From assembly GCA_027475525.1 (NCBI GenBank), contig JAMWFC010000117.1, positions 1,846,183-1,910,182 of the forward strand: a stretch of 64,000 bases of DNA, in the 5' to 3' direction. Below the pieces are notes generated by a model. That model had not been told where the DNA came from, made no database searches, and was given only the letters and a program-made list of their open reading frames with translations. Position 1 is the first letter of the stretch; the number at the start of each line of letters is the position of its first letter. The DNA is from Macrolepiota albuminosa (Eukaryota; Basidiomycota; Agaricomycetes; Agaricales; Agaricaceae). The translations under genes were made by a program, and so were the position numbers. This document shows, piece after piece, positions 34,745 through 47,095 of this stretch.

Positions 34745-36542
34745 TCAAACGCGCTGATCTCCATGGCACTCCATCAGTGCAAACAGGTGTTCCTCCTCGT
34801 CATCACGAGCATAGTATTCGCTGTTGTACATATCCACTGTGACGTATTCGTCGCCATCAATCTGGACGCTCTCGGCGTCATCCACTTCCGACCCGTCAGC
34901 CTCTACCTGCGGTTCTTCCTCCGCTTCCTCAATGATCTCGTCGTCCTCGTCGTCACTGACGACATCGCTAGGTGCCGCAGCTGTATGGGCCGCTCGGATG
35001 TGTGCCTTAGGAGGGGCGGGACACTCCTTAGCGAAATGCCCGCTCCTGCCACAGTTGTAGCTTGCGGAGAGGTCCCCGGCAGGCCTTCTCTGGGCCGCTC
35101 CTGGAACCCCAGCGGTTTTGCCCGCTATACGTGGTACAGGCGCCACCACTCCTCTTGGTGCTACTTGATTCTGACCCGAAAAGGGTCGACTATCCTTTGC
35201 TGGCAATTGTCCAGCAGGCTTCGATCGAGGCTGTTGGCCTCCAGGGATTGTCTTACGAACAACGAATCGCGGATTGCGATTGTTCTCCATATCTGTCCGT
35301 TTGGCCAGGAAGGTTCCCACCTTCACTGCCTGACGGTTCACTGGTCCTCGGCATGAACTACGCTGCTTATAATGGTTTGCAGTCCATGTCGACTGCTCAT
35401 AACAGATGGCATACACCAAGAATTCGGTCACAGTATTGACCTCCAGAGACAAATTATCATCACGTATCAACGCTCTCCTCATGTCTGCAGGTATTTTGTC
35501 CAGGAATGTCTCGTGAATAGTGTATTTGTCTGGATAGACGGCCATATTCTGTGCATGACCCACCAGGTCATCATAAAAGGTCTGGACGCCAGTCTTAGTG
35601 TCATACACTGCCTTTCTAAAGGCATCACGAGCTTCCTGCATCGTAGCAGCGTTGACGAACCGATTATACAGTCCTATCAGGACCTCTTTAAATGTCGACA
35701 GAACCAATTCTGAGCCTCTCCTTCCATAAATTTGTGTAGCACGAATATCCTCTCCTAGTCCATGTCGTCTCCACTATAGCAGCAGGCTGCGAGGTGGTAG
35801 CACACGTCCATGGCCCAGTCCTCCAGTTGAGAGAACCTATGTCCCCCAGCATACGCATGTATGTGCTTACCATCGGATTTACGGGGGCTTACCCCAGCAG
35901 AAAACTTAAATCTGACTCCAAGAGAGTCATCCACCAGACGAGTGAGGCAGTCATGCATATGATCCTTACCCCAGCAGAAAACTTAAATCTGACTCCAAGA
36001 GAGTCATCCACCAGACGAGTGAGGCAGTCATGCATATGATCCATATGGATCTGGACCGCTTCATTCATTCCCGGCGTAGTTTCATGCAATTCATGAGGTG
36101 CGGGCATTGAAAATGCCCGAGGACTGCAAAACAGGTGTTCATTGACCGTTCGTTCTGGCCATGGGGTGGGCTGTTGCCCTACTTGTGGCTCTGCTGGTTC
36201 TCCACCAGCCTCCCTGCCACTATCACAATGATTATTATTGGGGTGGGCTGTTGCCCTACTTGTGGCTCTGCTGGTTCTCCACCAGCCTCCCTGCCACTAT
36301 CACAATGATTATTATCGTCTCGATCGTTATTTCTTCAATCACGACCTCCACCGTCGTTATTGCAACGACTTGGCTCCCTCCGTTCGTAGTGACCACTACT
36401 GTTGTCACTACCACCCGGATCTCTGTCTGGTTCAGCAGTCCAGGCCGCGAATTGTCGCCGCATGTCATCGACAGGCGTTACACCCTCACGCCCTTCAAAG
36501 ACTACCCCCTGGTTGTCAATTAACGACTCACCATGATCGCGC
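34745..36542 (-). pseudogene. gag: Family C gag, C-terminal two thirds
   Basis: Capsid and nucleocapsid precursor. The capsid-like part (DWAMDVCYHLAACCYSGD, then FKEVLIGLYNRFVNAAT) is followed by a basic P/R-rich linker, a zinc knuckle SYNCGRSGHFAKECP and an acidic tail. The first Cys of the usual CX2C appears as Ser in the knuckle, so it may not bind zinc normally. Two 77-bp duplications (from 35891 and 36163) and the family B element at its right end break it. The N-terminal part resumes at 48045. Confidence 0.8.
35891..36316. repeat. Two 77-bp duplications in family C gag
   Basis: One unit repeats from 35891 to 35968, another from 36163 to 36240. Each second copy is exact. They fall in the capsid region and in the P/R-rich segment near the family B junction. 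Confidence 0.88.
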
Positions 36543-37493
36543 TGATAGGACCCCATACAGGTTAGGCGCATCAACGGCAGGCTCGGCACCGGCTCCGGAA
36601 ACCTTGCCGCACTCGTTCCGAACTTAGCGCACGCGTTCTACCCATTTTAAGCCATTTCTGACGGCCGCGCACGGCAAGAAGCAGATCCAATCAATGATAG
36701 CGCCGACGGCAGCAAGAATGACAACTGACAGATGGCATCAGTCACTGACGACAGCGCTTAGCGAGAAGCTTGATGATCTATCAAAAACTGACGGACAGCT
36801 TGGCGTTTGACCTTGGCGTCTGACACCGCTTACCGTCTCGATTTGGCGCCCAACGTCGCTTAGGTGTTCTGACAGACAGAAGGGTGATGGAGTGATGGTT
36901 TAGTACCGCGATCTGCCGCCTGGTGGCGCCAAGGGTCCTCAAAGGACGGTAGGGATCTGAAACCGTTGGAGCTACCCCTTTGAAATTTTCCAGTTTACCG
37001 CACTCTGGCGTCATTAGCCACTGGCGACGGCAAACTCATTGTAGTATAAAAGTACTTACCGACTTGTACATAGAAGAATAGCAGACGAATAGACCACAGT
37101 TTCCCCCTTACTTCAGTCTCCCTTACGCTCAAGAGCTCATTTACGCTACGGTCGGCAACGTCAAAACTCATCGGTAGTTACAGACGTTCGCCAACACTCG
37201 ACATACTCGCGCCTTGCAACTACGGCAGGCATTATCGACGCTTAGAACCTCGCTAAGCTTATCGTGCTCTTGCCGCTCACCCTTGCCGTGTTCACTTACC
37301 GCATTTCCTTAGGCGCTTTACCTTAGCGCTTACCACTTGCCGACCCCGTTACCGACTTTTACCCTTTTTCACAGACGCGTTCTCTGGGACCTGCCCGGGA
37401 CTCCTCAACACACTTATAGCGCGCCCAACGCACACTCTTGGTTAGGTAACACTTTAGCTACATTTGTTTCTGACCAAACTTTGGGCGTCATCA
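36543..37493 (+). repeat. 5' LTR of family B element
   Basis: 951 bp, ends TGATAGGACC and GGCGTCATCA. Compared with the 3' LTR most of it is close, but 36902-36960 differs strongly from 47455-47512, and so does the stretch near 37065-37085. Confidence 0.95.
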
Positions 37494-37496
37494 AAT

Positions 37497-37514
37497 TGGA
37501 GCCCACCGCGAGGG
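37497..37514 (+). other. Primer-binding site of family B
   Basis: TGGAGCCCACCGCGAGGG lies three bases after the LTR and begins with TGG, as expected for pairing with a tRNA 3' CCA end. The matching tRNA would end in U before CCA, which fits tRNA-Cys in general, but I cannot confirm the identity. Confidence 0.6.
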
Positions 37515-37873
37515 ATCTCTAGGGCAGAATTCCGCCAGAAACCCGTCTCCAGCGTAGGCGCCGCCTGCTAGACCAGTCGGCAGAAGGCATTGCTCCTTCC
37601 CACCCATCAACTCCACAACCACCTGGTGCCTTACCGGGTCTCTCTCTAGCCCAGGAACTACAGAACGCCACTGTAGACGCTTTTCCTGATCTCTTCCCGC
37701 ACTCCCTCGATTATAGTGCCGACGACCCCTTAGCGTCGCCCTTTGCCGTACCACAGTCAATCACTCCCATTACTCCGCTAACGCCTCTTTCACAACTCAT
37801 TTCTCTTACCCCGTCGCCAATTTCTAGAACTCCTTCCCCACTACCGCTAACCGAACTCGCCAACACAGTCGCT

Positions 37874-40338
37874 ATGGAACAACAAGTTCAGCGCATGCCG
37901 CCACGCAACCACTTCTCGGCACCGAAATGGGACGAGACCAAGCCACGGGAGCTCTCCCAGTATTTCAAGGAGTTGGAGTATTTATTCAGAGACTGTAACA
38001 TTACCGACCACACGCAGATGAAGGAGTACGCGGCAAGATACGTATCGTACGACACGGCAGAGACTTGGACTGGTCTTTCCGAGTTTGCAGCGCTCGTTCC
38101 CGCCACGCCGACAGCTCCCGCCCAAGGCGCTTCGTATGAGGACTGGAAGACAGCAGTGATCCAGCTGTACCCTGGCGCTGAGGAGGCTACCCGATACACG
38201 GTAAACGAGTTACAGAAACTAGTTCAGGAATCTTTCGACAGTGGCACATCGTCGCTTGGCGCATTCTCCACGTATTACCGCGAGTTCCAGAAGATCGCTA
38301 GGTGGCTTCTGCAGAACGGCAAGCTCTATATTAACGAGGAGCGTCGCCTTTTCCAGCAAGGCATCCCGACTTCGCTTTGGACTCGTATTGCTCGTCGCCT
38401 AGAGATAGTTCACCAGGCTCATCACCCAGACGAGCCCTATAACGTTGCCGACGTCTTTGAAGCCGGTAAATGGGTTCTTAAGGGAACGGACACTGGCGTT
38501 GGACTGCAACGCGCTAGGATGAGCCCAACGTCTTTGAAGCCGGTAAATGGGTTCTTAAGGGAACGGACACTGGCGTTGGACTGCAACGCGCTAGGATGAG
38601 CCCACCCCTGAGCGAACTAACGGTATCATTCCCATCCCGCCTCCTGTTGCCGACTTCGTTAAGAAAGAGGAGCTCAATGCTGCTATTACCGCCGCTGTCG
38701 CTTCCGCGATGACACGTATCGAAACTATGATTACCACCAACCTGACTGCTAACCGACCCGCTAACGTACCCGCACCTGGCCCTTGCCACTTCTGTGGGGA
38801 AATTGGCCACACCATGACTAGAGGACGCTGCGCTACCCTCGAGAATTACGTTCGCCAAGGTAGAATTCGACGAGCTATCGACGGCAAGATAGTCCTCACC
38901 ACTGGCGCCACCATCCCCAACTACCCAGACAAGAAGTCCTTCCAGGAGCGGGTAGATGAATGGCATAGGCGCAACCCAGGACAAATCGTTACCGGCACGC
39001 TATCTGGCAACGCTAACCCCGACCCCGAACAGGCGACCCAACAGCAGATGATTCACGAGGTCCTACATTTCGACAGCGTTGGCGACCACCCTACTTTCTC
39101 GCGGGAAGAGCGTATCGCCAAGCTCCAACAGGAGTTGGATTCGCTAAAGAACCAGGTTTTTGATGGGGTTGAAGTTAAGCAGCCTAAACAACCTCTTAAA
39201 GGATACAAGCCGATGCCTCCCGCTAGCAAGTTACCGACACCTGCTCCTGCCGCACCTCCTGCCACTGCCCCTGCTCCTGCTTCAGAACCATCGTCGTCCG
39301 CTACCGCTCCCGAACCGCCTTTGCCGCCTCTCCATCCCTATTCAGGGATTCCCGACCGTTATCACGCTCCCGCACAACGAAACTTTGCCGCTCCCGAGAA
39401 ACGTCCTGAGGGTGGCTACCGACCTACTGCGCCAATCTTCGACATCGAAAAATCGAACCACGTTTTTAACCGTATCATGAAAACCGCCGTCACCTTATCC
39501 GTTGAAGAACTTTGTAGTATTGCTCCCGACGTCCGCAACCAGGTCAAAACGGCAGTCACTCCCCGACGACCCTTGGCGACAGCCGTTGCCGAGGTCGAGG
39601 ATCTCGACGACGCAACCAGGTCAAAACGGCAGTCACTCCCCGACGACCCTTGGCGACAGCCGTTGCCGAGGTCGAGGATCTCGACGACGCGCTCCTGGTT
39701 TTTCCGTTACCGTCGACTCTCTGGACACTGAAGACTCTCCTGCCGACACCATCGCTAACGCTACCTCTGTGGATCCAGTGGAGACCTACCTTAGGTCGGT
39801 AGACCATGGAGAAGACCCCGCAATCCTTACCGTCGCTCAAGAATCGCACGCTATCCGCTCGGTAGCGCTAACCATAGACAACAAGCACGAAGTAGAGGCA
39901 ATTGTGGATAGCGGGTCCCAGATCATTTCTATGGCAGCGGAAGTCGCTAACGATCTAGGCCTTATTTACGACCCTACCGTTATACTAAATATGCAGAGCG
40001 CTAACGGTACGGTGGACAGATCCCTCGGCCTCGCCAAGAATGTGCCGTGCACCCTTGGCGACATTACCTTTTACCTCCAGATACACATTTTACGCTCCCC
40101 AGCATACGACTTATTACTCGGCAGACCTTTTGACGTCTTGGCGCGATCAGTCGTCAAGACTGTTACCGATGAGGAAACGACCCTCACAATTAGCGACCCC
40201 AATTCCGGAATCCGACGAACGGTGCCAACGTTCCCTAGGGGACAACGAAAAGGCGCCCGCGCTAAGCCCCCGGAGTTTACCGACCAGCACGCCAACGAGC
40301 CTCCCCACCGGTGTTTTCACAAACCATCGAGGAGGTGA
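37874..40338 (+). CDS. gag: Gag and protease of family B (one ORF after correction)
   Basis: Capsid begins near MEQQVQRMPPRNHFSAPKWD (ATG 37874). The frame is open upstream to 37523 without a Met, so an earlier non-AUG or spliced start is possible. The zinc knuckle is CHFCGEIGHTMTRGRC (about 38785). A P/A-rich linker and an IMKTAVTLSVEELCSIAPDV segment lead to a retropepsin with EAIVDSGSQIISMA and YDLLLGRPF. Duplications from 38461 and 39541 shift the frame by +76 each (37874, then 38709, then 39502 frames). Corrected, gag and protease are fused in one ORF that stops at 40338. Pol follows in the -1 frame. Confidence 0.85.
38461..38614. repeat. 77-bp duplication in family B gag
   Basis: The unit at 38461 recurs at 38538. 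The gag frame changes here from that of 37874 to that of 38709, a net +76 shift. Confidence 0.9.
39541..39694. repeat. 77-bp duplication before the family B protease
   Basis: The unit at 39541 recurs at 39618. After the second copy one base is missing before GCTCCTGG; adding it gives the frame APGFSVTVDS that leads into the protease. Confidence 0.9.
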
Positions 40339-43300
40339 TTGGCGACGATCACGGAGATGTAGCGCTAACGCTGGAATATGACCATTCAACTGGTCTTGTA
40401 AATATTATATCTACCGCTTATCTTGACGAAGTTTTGCTTTCCTCTACCGTTACCGACGCTGAGCTTTCTCAGAAAAACCCAGATATTACCGACTCAGCTC
40501 TAGCGTACTTATACCTTACCGCCTCTGAATCGTTTCAAAACATTGCGTCTACCGATACTTATCTCACTACTCTTCCCGGAGCCTCGGCTCCCGCCGTTCT
40601 TGGACTTGCCGCTCCTCAGGCTACAGTTCCCCTTTCCACCTCTGTATATAACCAAGCTAACGCTCCCAAAAGGAAAGGGGTTCAAGTTAAAAAGAAATAT
40701 AAGCCAGTTGCGCTTAAAACAAAACCCATCGCTACGCACTCTCCCGAGACTTTCAGAATCGAGCGCCAGATCATTGGCGACCCTCTTGCCGACATGCCGA
40801 CCTTGTCACCGAATCCGCCACCCTTTCAGCCCACAGGACGTTTTACCGAGGAACGCCAACAGCAGTTCGCCAAGGAGCACGACAAAGGATTTTTGACCAA
40901 AGATGAGTTGAATGTCCTTACCGATCTTGTCGCTAAGCAAGACAAAACCTTTGCTTGGGAGGACTCAGAACGCGGCAGCTTACGTACGGACTTCTTCCCG
41001 CCTGTCGTCATCCCGACCATTCCTCACGTACCGTGGACTGAGCACAACCGACCGTTACCGCCTGGGATCGAAGCCGAGGTCTGCCAGATCATTAGGACCA
41101 AGATACAGGCTGGCGTCTACGAGCCCTCCAATAGCTCTTACCGCTCCCGTTGGTTCTGCGTCCTCAAGAAGAACGGCAATCTGCGCATAGTCCACAGTCT
41201 CGAGCCGCTGAACAGAGTTACCATTCGACACTCTGGCGTACCGCCTTTCCCTGACCACTTTGCCGAGTCTTTAGTCTCGAGCCGCTGAACAGAGTTACCA
41301 TTCGACACTCTGGCGTACCGCCTTTCCCTGACCACTTTGCCGAGTCTTTGCCGGGCGCATTTGTGGCGCCACCCTTGATCTCTACGTTGGCTACGACGAG
41401 CGCTTGATTCACCCTTCTTCCCGCGACCTCACTACGTTTCAAACTCCGTTTGGCGCACTGCGCCTAGTCACCTTGCCGATGGGCTGGACAAACTCAGTCC
41501 CTATATTCCACGACGACATTACTTTCATCCTCCAACCAGAGATACCGCATAACGTCCTTAGCTTCATCGACGACGTTGGCGTCAAAGGCCCCAAAGACTG
41601 GCGACTCGTAAACGGCTTACCGGCGACCCATCCCGAGAACCCCAATATTCGCTTAGCGCTATGGGATTTTTTCTTGCTGCTCAATCGAGTTCTCCAACGC
41701 ATGAAGTACAGCGGTGGTACCTTTAGCGGCCACAAGCTCCTTCTTTGTGCGCCAAGGTTCAAAATACTTGGTCACATATGCACTCCCGACGGTCGCGTTC
41801 CCGACGAATCTCGCTTAGCACTCTTGGAGCGCTGGGGCCCTTGCCGCGACTTATCTGAAGTTCGCGCCTTTCTCGGTACCGTTGGCGTTCTCAGGATATT
41901 CGTCAAGAACTTTGCCCATCGCGCACATGCCCTTAACCGACTCACCCGCGCCAACGAGCCCTTCGAATTTGGGCCAGACCAGGTCACTGCCCAACGCGAC
42001 TTAGTAAAAGCTCTGCAGGACGCCAAGCCCCTAGTCCCCATCGATTATACCTCTGCCGACCCTGTTATCTTGGCGGTGGACACCTCGTACATTGCCGTTG
42101 GCTACTTCTTGTGCCAATGCCTTAGCGACAATCGGAAACAGCGACGCTACAACCGCTTTGGGTCTATTACGCTAAACGACAGAGAGTCTCGCTACAGCCA
42201 GCCTAAACTAGAGCTCTATGGGCTCTTCAAAGCCTTCCGGTCGCTAAAGATGTATTTGATTGGCGTGCGCAACCTTATTGTTGAGGTCGACGCTAGGTAC
42301 ATCAAAGGCATGCTGCAGAATCCCGACATCCAGCCATCCGCTAGCATGAACCGGTGGGTAGTCGCCATCCTCATGTTTCACTTTGAGTTGGTACACGTCA
42401 AGAGCTCTTTCCACGGCCCAGATGGACTTTCTAGGCGACCACGGCAGCCTGGCGACCCGGTAGTGGACCCTCAGGCTGATAGCGATTTCGAGGACTGGGT
42501 CGACCGACTACATGGTTTCGTGCACCTCATACAACAACCGATTCCCCTACTACGACGGCAACAGCCTACCAGCATATTTTTGCATCCCATTGTCCCTTAC
42601 CGCCCCGAGACCTTTAGCGCACCCCTCACATTCTACACGGCAAGCATCCTTGGACAAGACTTGCCTCCAGTAAAAGTCGTACAGGAACCCCAGTCGCTAA
42701 GAGAAGACAGCAGAAACCTGACCTACGATGCCGTTCCCCGATCCGCCAAGGCAAAGGCGGAAGATAGTCGCTTGTTGGTAGTCGAGCAATGGATACAAGA
42801 CCTTAAGCGACCCCCAGACCTTACCGACGAACAATACGCTACCTTTATCCGCTATGCTACCCATTTCTTCTTTACCGACAACCGACTTTGGCGACGAAAT
42901 CGAGATGGCGCCCACAAGCTGATCATCAAGCCAGAAGGTCGCTTACGAGTCTTGCGCGCTATGCATGACGAGCTAGGACATAGAGGTCTGTACGCTACCC
43001 GAGCTTCTCTGCTAGAACGCTTTTGGTGGCCACACGCTAGTGCCGACATCGCCTGGTACATTAGGACTTGCCACCTTTGCCAAATTCAACAGACACGCCA
43101 AGTACTCATACCGCCAACCGTTGCAACGCCAGCTCCCCTCTTCAGTAAAATCTACGTCGACACCATGCACATGCCCAAATCTGGTCGCTATAAGTACATC
43201 ATTCAAGGTCGATGCTCGCTAATCCACTGGCCTGAGTTTCGCATGCTTCAAAGAGAAAATACCGAGGCGGTCGCCAAGTGGCTATTTGAAGACGTCATCT

Positions 43301-44133
43301 GCCGGTGGGGAGCGCTAAGAGAAATCGTCACGGATAACGGTGCGCCCATCATCAAAGCGCTAACTTACCTCGCCAAGAAATACAATATTCACCACATTCG
43401 AGTATCTGGCTACAACAAGCGCGCCAATGGCCTGGTAGAGAGACCACACTTTGACGTCCGGCAAGCGCTCTTCAAGGCGGTTGATGGCGACGAGTCTCGT
43501 TGGAGTGAGGCGACGTATTCAGTATTCTGGTCGGAAAGAGTTACTATTCGTAAGCGCATGGGTTGCTCTCCCTATTACGCGGCTACTGGCACCCATCCTT
43601 TACTCCCTGCCGACATCATAGAAGCAACCTACCTTCAGCCAGCTCCCAACAGCATCTTAGCGACTACCGATCTTATCGCCAGACGAGCTATTGATCTCCA
43701 GCGAAGGGGAGAAGATTTAGAGCGACTCCACGAGGTAGTCTTTAGCGCCCGTCGCCAAGCAGCCCTACGATTCGAAACTGAGCATAGCGCTACCATCCAA
43801 GATTACAACTTCCCGAGAGGGGCGCTAGTGCTCATGCGCAACTCCAAAATCGAAACTTCATACAATAAGAAAATGCGCCCGCGCTATCTAGGACCCTTGG
43901 TAGTTATCTCTCGTAACCGTGGAGGCGCTTACGTGCTCTGTGAATTAGATGGTTCAGTACTACATCGACCTGTTGCCGCTTTTCGCCTATTACCGTATCT
44001 CGCTAGGGAACAAATCGACTTGCCGTTTGAAGCGCTAGATATCGACACCGCCAAGCTTAGAGAACTTGAAGAAACCGAATTATTGGACGATGATGACTTG
44101 CCGACTTTAGTTGAAGAAGAAGAAATTGACTAG
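40311..44133 (+). CDS. pol: Pol of family B: RT, RNase H, integrase
   Basis: The first part (40311-41288) holds a linker and the start of RT (WFCVLKKNGNLRIVHSLEPL). After the 41201 duplication the frame continues from about 41404. RT motifs are TPFGALRLVTLPMGWTNS and an FIDD active site (41563-41574) in place of YLDD/YVDD. RNase H follows (ILAVDTSYIAVGYFL). Integrase has GHRGLYATR and CHLCQIQQ, then the core D586 (YVDTMHM), D644 (TDNGAP) and E679 (GLVERPH) counted from 41404. The C-terminus is acidic (EETELLDDDDLPTLVEEEE) and there is no chromodomain. The pol frame is -1 to the gag-protease ORF and overlaps its end by at least 28 bases. Confidence 0.92.
41201..41354. repeat. 77-bp duplication in family B RT
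   Basis: The unit at 41201 recurs at 41278. One base is missing after the second copy (GAGTCTTT then GCCGGGCGC). Restoring it joins DHFAESF to AGRICGATLDLYVGYDERL, the expected RT sequence. Confidence 0.9.
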
Positions 44134-44551
44134 AAAAGACTATATACTGATAAGCTTTCATTTTCTATTACTTATCTTACTTATCTTTCTTGCCGTCACT
44201 TATATACTATATTCAACAGACATTTCTTTACGTAGTCAAGTCGCAGCGCTAGCGTGTCGCCAACGCTTAGCGCCTTGCGCAACTCTCGCCAAGGGTTTTT
44301 CGCCATGATGAATTACTGAGCGTTTCCCTTGTCCTCAAAATTTGTCTAAGTCCCTCACCTACAACTCCTCTTACTAAACCTACCTTAGAATACTTGCCGC
44401 TTGCGTTCTCTTGGCTTTCTTGGCCCTGTACTAACTTAGACTATGGAACTTATCTGTTCACTTCAAAACGAAACGACAAAAAGTGTATAAAAACGGGCGG
44501 CAACCAAAAACAAAATATTTACAAAAGCGGCCTATCTACGCTAAGGTCCGC
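44134..44551. other. Tail-to-tail spacer in family B
   Basis: This 418-bp interval lies between the pol stop and the stop of the antisense gene. It is moderately AT-rich, with a TTAGCGC/GCGCTAG-type motif shared with the LTR (44240-44290). No coding sequence is seen. Confidence 0.6.
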
Positions 44552-46926
44552 TCACTCGCTATCGTCATCTAACGGCAGGGAATCGTCCGATACAGGCAGG
44601 GAAGAGTCTCGAAGCGGCAAGAGGTCGCCCGGCAGGATGTTGTTGGCGGTTTGCCAATCCATAGCGGCTTGGCAATCGTCCTGGTAGTCGCGAAGAACGC
44701 GGAGGCTGCGGCCCAGGTTGGAGTAGCGCAGTCGTAGCGCCATAAGCTGCCCCCGGACTCGTTCCCGTTCTCGCTCCATTACCGCCTCCATCGTTGCCGC
44801 CCTCCTCGAGAACCTCTCCAACATGTCCCGCGGGTTGAGCGCCACCACCGGGTATACGAGGTCTTGCCCCAGCCAGTTGAAGGCGTCGCCAGTGACCGTC
44901 GGTTGCGGCTGGGGAGTCCAGGCTGGATTGACCCTGGCGACCACAGGGCGCCGCGGTTCCAGTCCGGCAACGTCCTCTGGGTCTGAGACCTCCCAAGGGG
45001 CGACGTTGCCGTAAGGCGGTAGCCAGCGCCAGGCTGGCTCCTCTTGAGCAACTTCTGCCGTTCCCGGCCCTTCGCCTGCCACAACCTCGTCGCCTTCCGG
45101 TTGCGTCGCCAGGGTTTCTTCTTCACCCTGGGCGTCCTCATCTCCTCCCGCTACGGCTCCCTCTGCCTTCTCCCTGTCCTCCATCTCCACGTCTGCAGGG
45201 GCCTCTTCCCGCTCCTCTTGTGGCGCCAAGTCGCCAACTTCCTCCCGCTCTCCCACCTCCTCCTCCTCGCCAAGGGACCTCGCCGCCAAGTGGATAGGCG
45301 ATAAGAGGCTACTTGGGCCTGCCTCGGGATCTTGAGGGGGCAGGCGACTCGCCGCTAACGCCTTCTCCAAATCTTCCATCTCGGTGTCGCGAGGGGCTGG
45401 CGAGGGGGAAGGCGAAGAAACTACCCGAGGTCGCTTGGCCTTGCCCTTCCCCTTGCTTGGGGAAGGGGCTGGCCTTTTCTCTGGGACCGAAGTCCCTTGG
45501 CGGTCACCAGCGCCTCGATTGCCGACTGTTTCCGTCCCATCTCCTTGGCGTGTCGGCAACGCCAAGGAGGCACGTCCAATAACTGCCATACCACCGGCAG
45601 CAACCTTCCTCTTTTGCCCCTCCACGAACTCCCTGGCCCTCCTCACCAAAACCGCGCGCGAAAAAGTCTTCTCGACCAGGGCGTCTGGCGCGCCGCCACG
45701 CTCCCGACTCTTGGCCCCATCGATAGTACAGGCGCGCTTGAGGGCGCCACAACGATAACACGGCTGGGCCCCAGTCGGGAACCAGCAGCCTTCTGGGTCG
45801 TTGTCCGCCCAGCATTTGTCGCACTAGCGCTAAGAGTTAGCCAAAAACTAAAAGAGACAGAAAAATTACTTACCGCCCCCCGCGCCTCCTTAAAGGCTTG
45901 CCGTGTCGCCAGGGAAACCGTCTTTTTCCCCTTCATCTCTTCCATAACGACCCCGGCCTCCTGCCCCTCGTCAAGGACCGCCTCCTCCCGACGCGGCAAA
46001 AGCAAACTTTTCAGTTCCTTGTCGTCGAAGGAACTTTGCGTTGGCGCCTGCAGGCATAGGTTAGTAAACACCGCCTAGGTCCAAAAGGAAGACTTACCGC
46101 GTACTGGGGAGCCTTTCCCTTGCGAGGCTTGGAAACAGTGGTTAGCGTGGCGCGGCAGCGGCAAGAGCAAAAACTCACTTTCTTCAAAGCCTTACCCGGC
46201 TTTACTGGGGAGCCCTTCCTGCTAGCCGGCAGTGCTGGGCTCTGTGCACTGCCGGCGCGAGAAACCTTGGCGACTGGCGCCTTCCCAGCGGCAACGTCCT
46301 CCATCTCTGCCGCCAAGGCGGCCACTCTCTCTCGCTCCTCTAGCGCCCTGGTGATCTCACGGGCGTCCTGAGAAATCTCCTCCTGCCTTGCCGCGACCTC
46401 CTCCGCAACCTGCATGCGCGCCAAAGGCGCCAACACCTCTTGTTTACTGTGTGGTGACAAGTCAGACCAAAGCTAAGTCAAAAGAATGGGTTAGGAATAC
46501 TCACTCTGCCGCTGGCGCGCTTACCGTCATCGGCAAGGCACCAGACAGAATGTCCTCCAACTCGTCCTCGATCGTTGGGACGGGAGGAGGCGCCTGGAAA
46601 CGCGATCAGCTAGCGACACGGCAAGAACTGGAGGTACTTACAAAACGAGAAAAAGGCGCTAGCCACTCCGCGCCACGATGATCCAGGTACCGCGAACGGC
46701 ACCACTCTCGAACCTCTATTTCACGATCCCAGCCCACGCCAAGAACGCGCACCTCCAACCACCGCTCGTACAGCTTCATAACGGCAACCACCAAATTTAC
46801 TGGCGCGTCGGCGCCAACGCCATCGATCCGCTTGAGGAAGTTATTTGCCTTCTCAATGTAGGCCGAGGCTGCGTCTTGAGCCTCACGGGATGGGACAGGG
46901 GGCGGAGTTGGAATTCGGAAAGACAT
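44552..46926 (-). CDS. Antisense spliced gene of family B: six-cysteine cluster protein (predicted 707 aa)
   Basis: Predicted exons are 46642-46926, 46525-46593, 46179-46472, 46098-46127, 45874-46047 and 44552-45823. The five introns are 48-52 bp, start GTAAGT, GTAAGC or GTGAGT and end AG. All are phase 0 and the spliced length is a multiple of three. The start is MSFRIPTPPPVPS. A helical, acidic N-terminal region (IEDELEDILSG, VAARQEEISQDARE) precedes the cluster C285-x2-C-x8-C-x8-C-x2-C-x6-C316 (CDKC, CYRCGALKRAC). Cys285 is the first codon of exon 6. A basic SP-rich stretch (about 400-426), an acidic E-rich region and a C-terminal coiled coil (EAVMERERERVRGQLMALRL) follow. A TATA-like sequence lies about 60 bp upstream of the ATG. 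A zinc-cluster DNA-binding role is inferred. The acceptor of intron 3 (AAG) is weak. Confidence 0.75.
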
Positions 46927-47086
46927 TTTAATATTATGGAGCGCCAGGTAAAAATGGGGAGAAGAAACGAAGTCCTCACTCATGCGCCAGGACTATAAAC
47001 AAAATCTCAAGAACGCACGGACCACCTGTCACAAAAGCGGTAACGGTAGCCTTATTTGGTGACTGAGGACAGTCAATTTTTCAGTT

Positions 47087-47095
47087 GGGGGGAGA
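47087..47095 (+). other. Polypurine tract of family B
   Basis: GGGGGGAGA directly precedes the 3' LTR. Confidence 0.8.
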
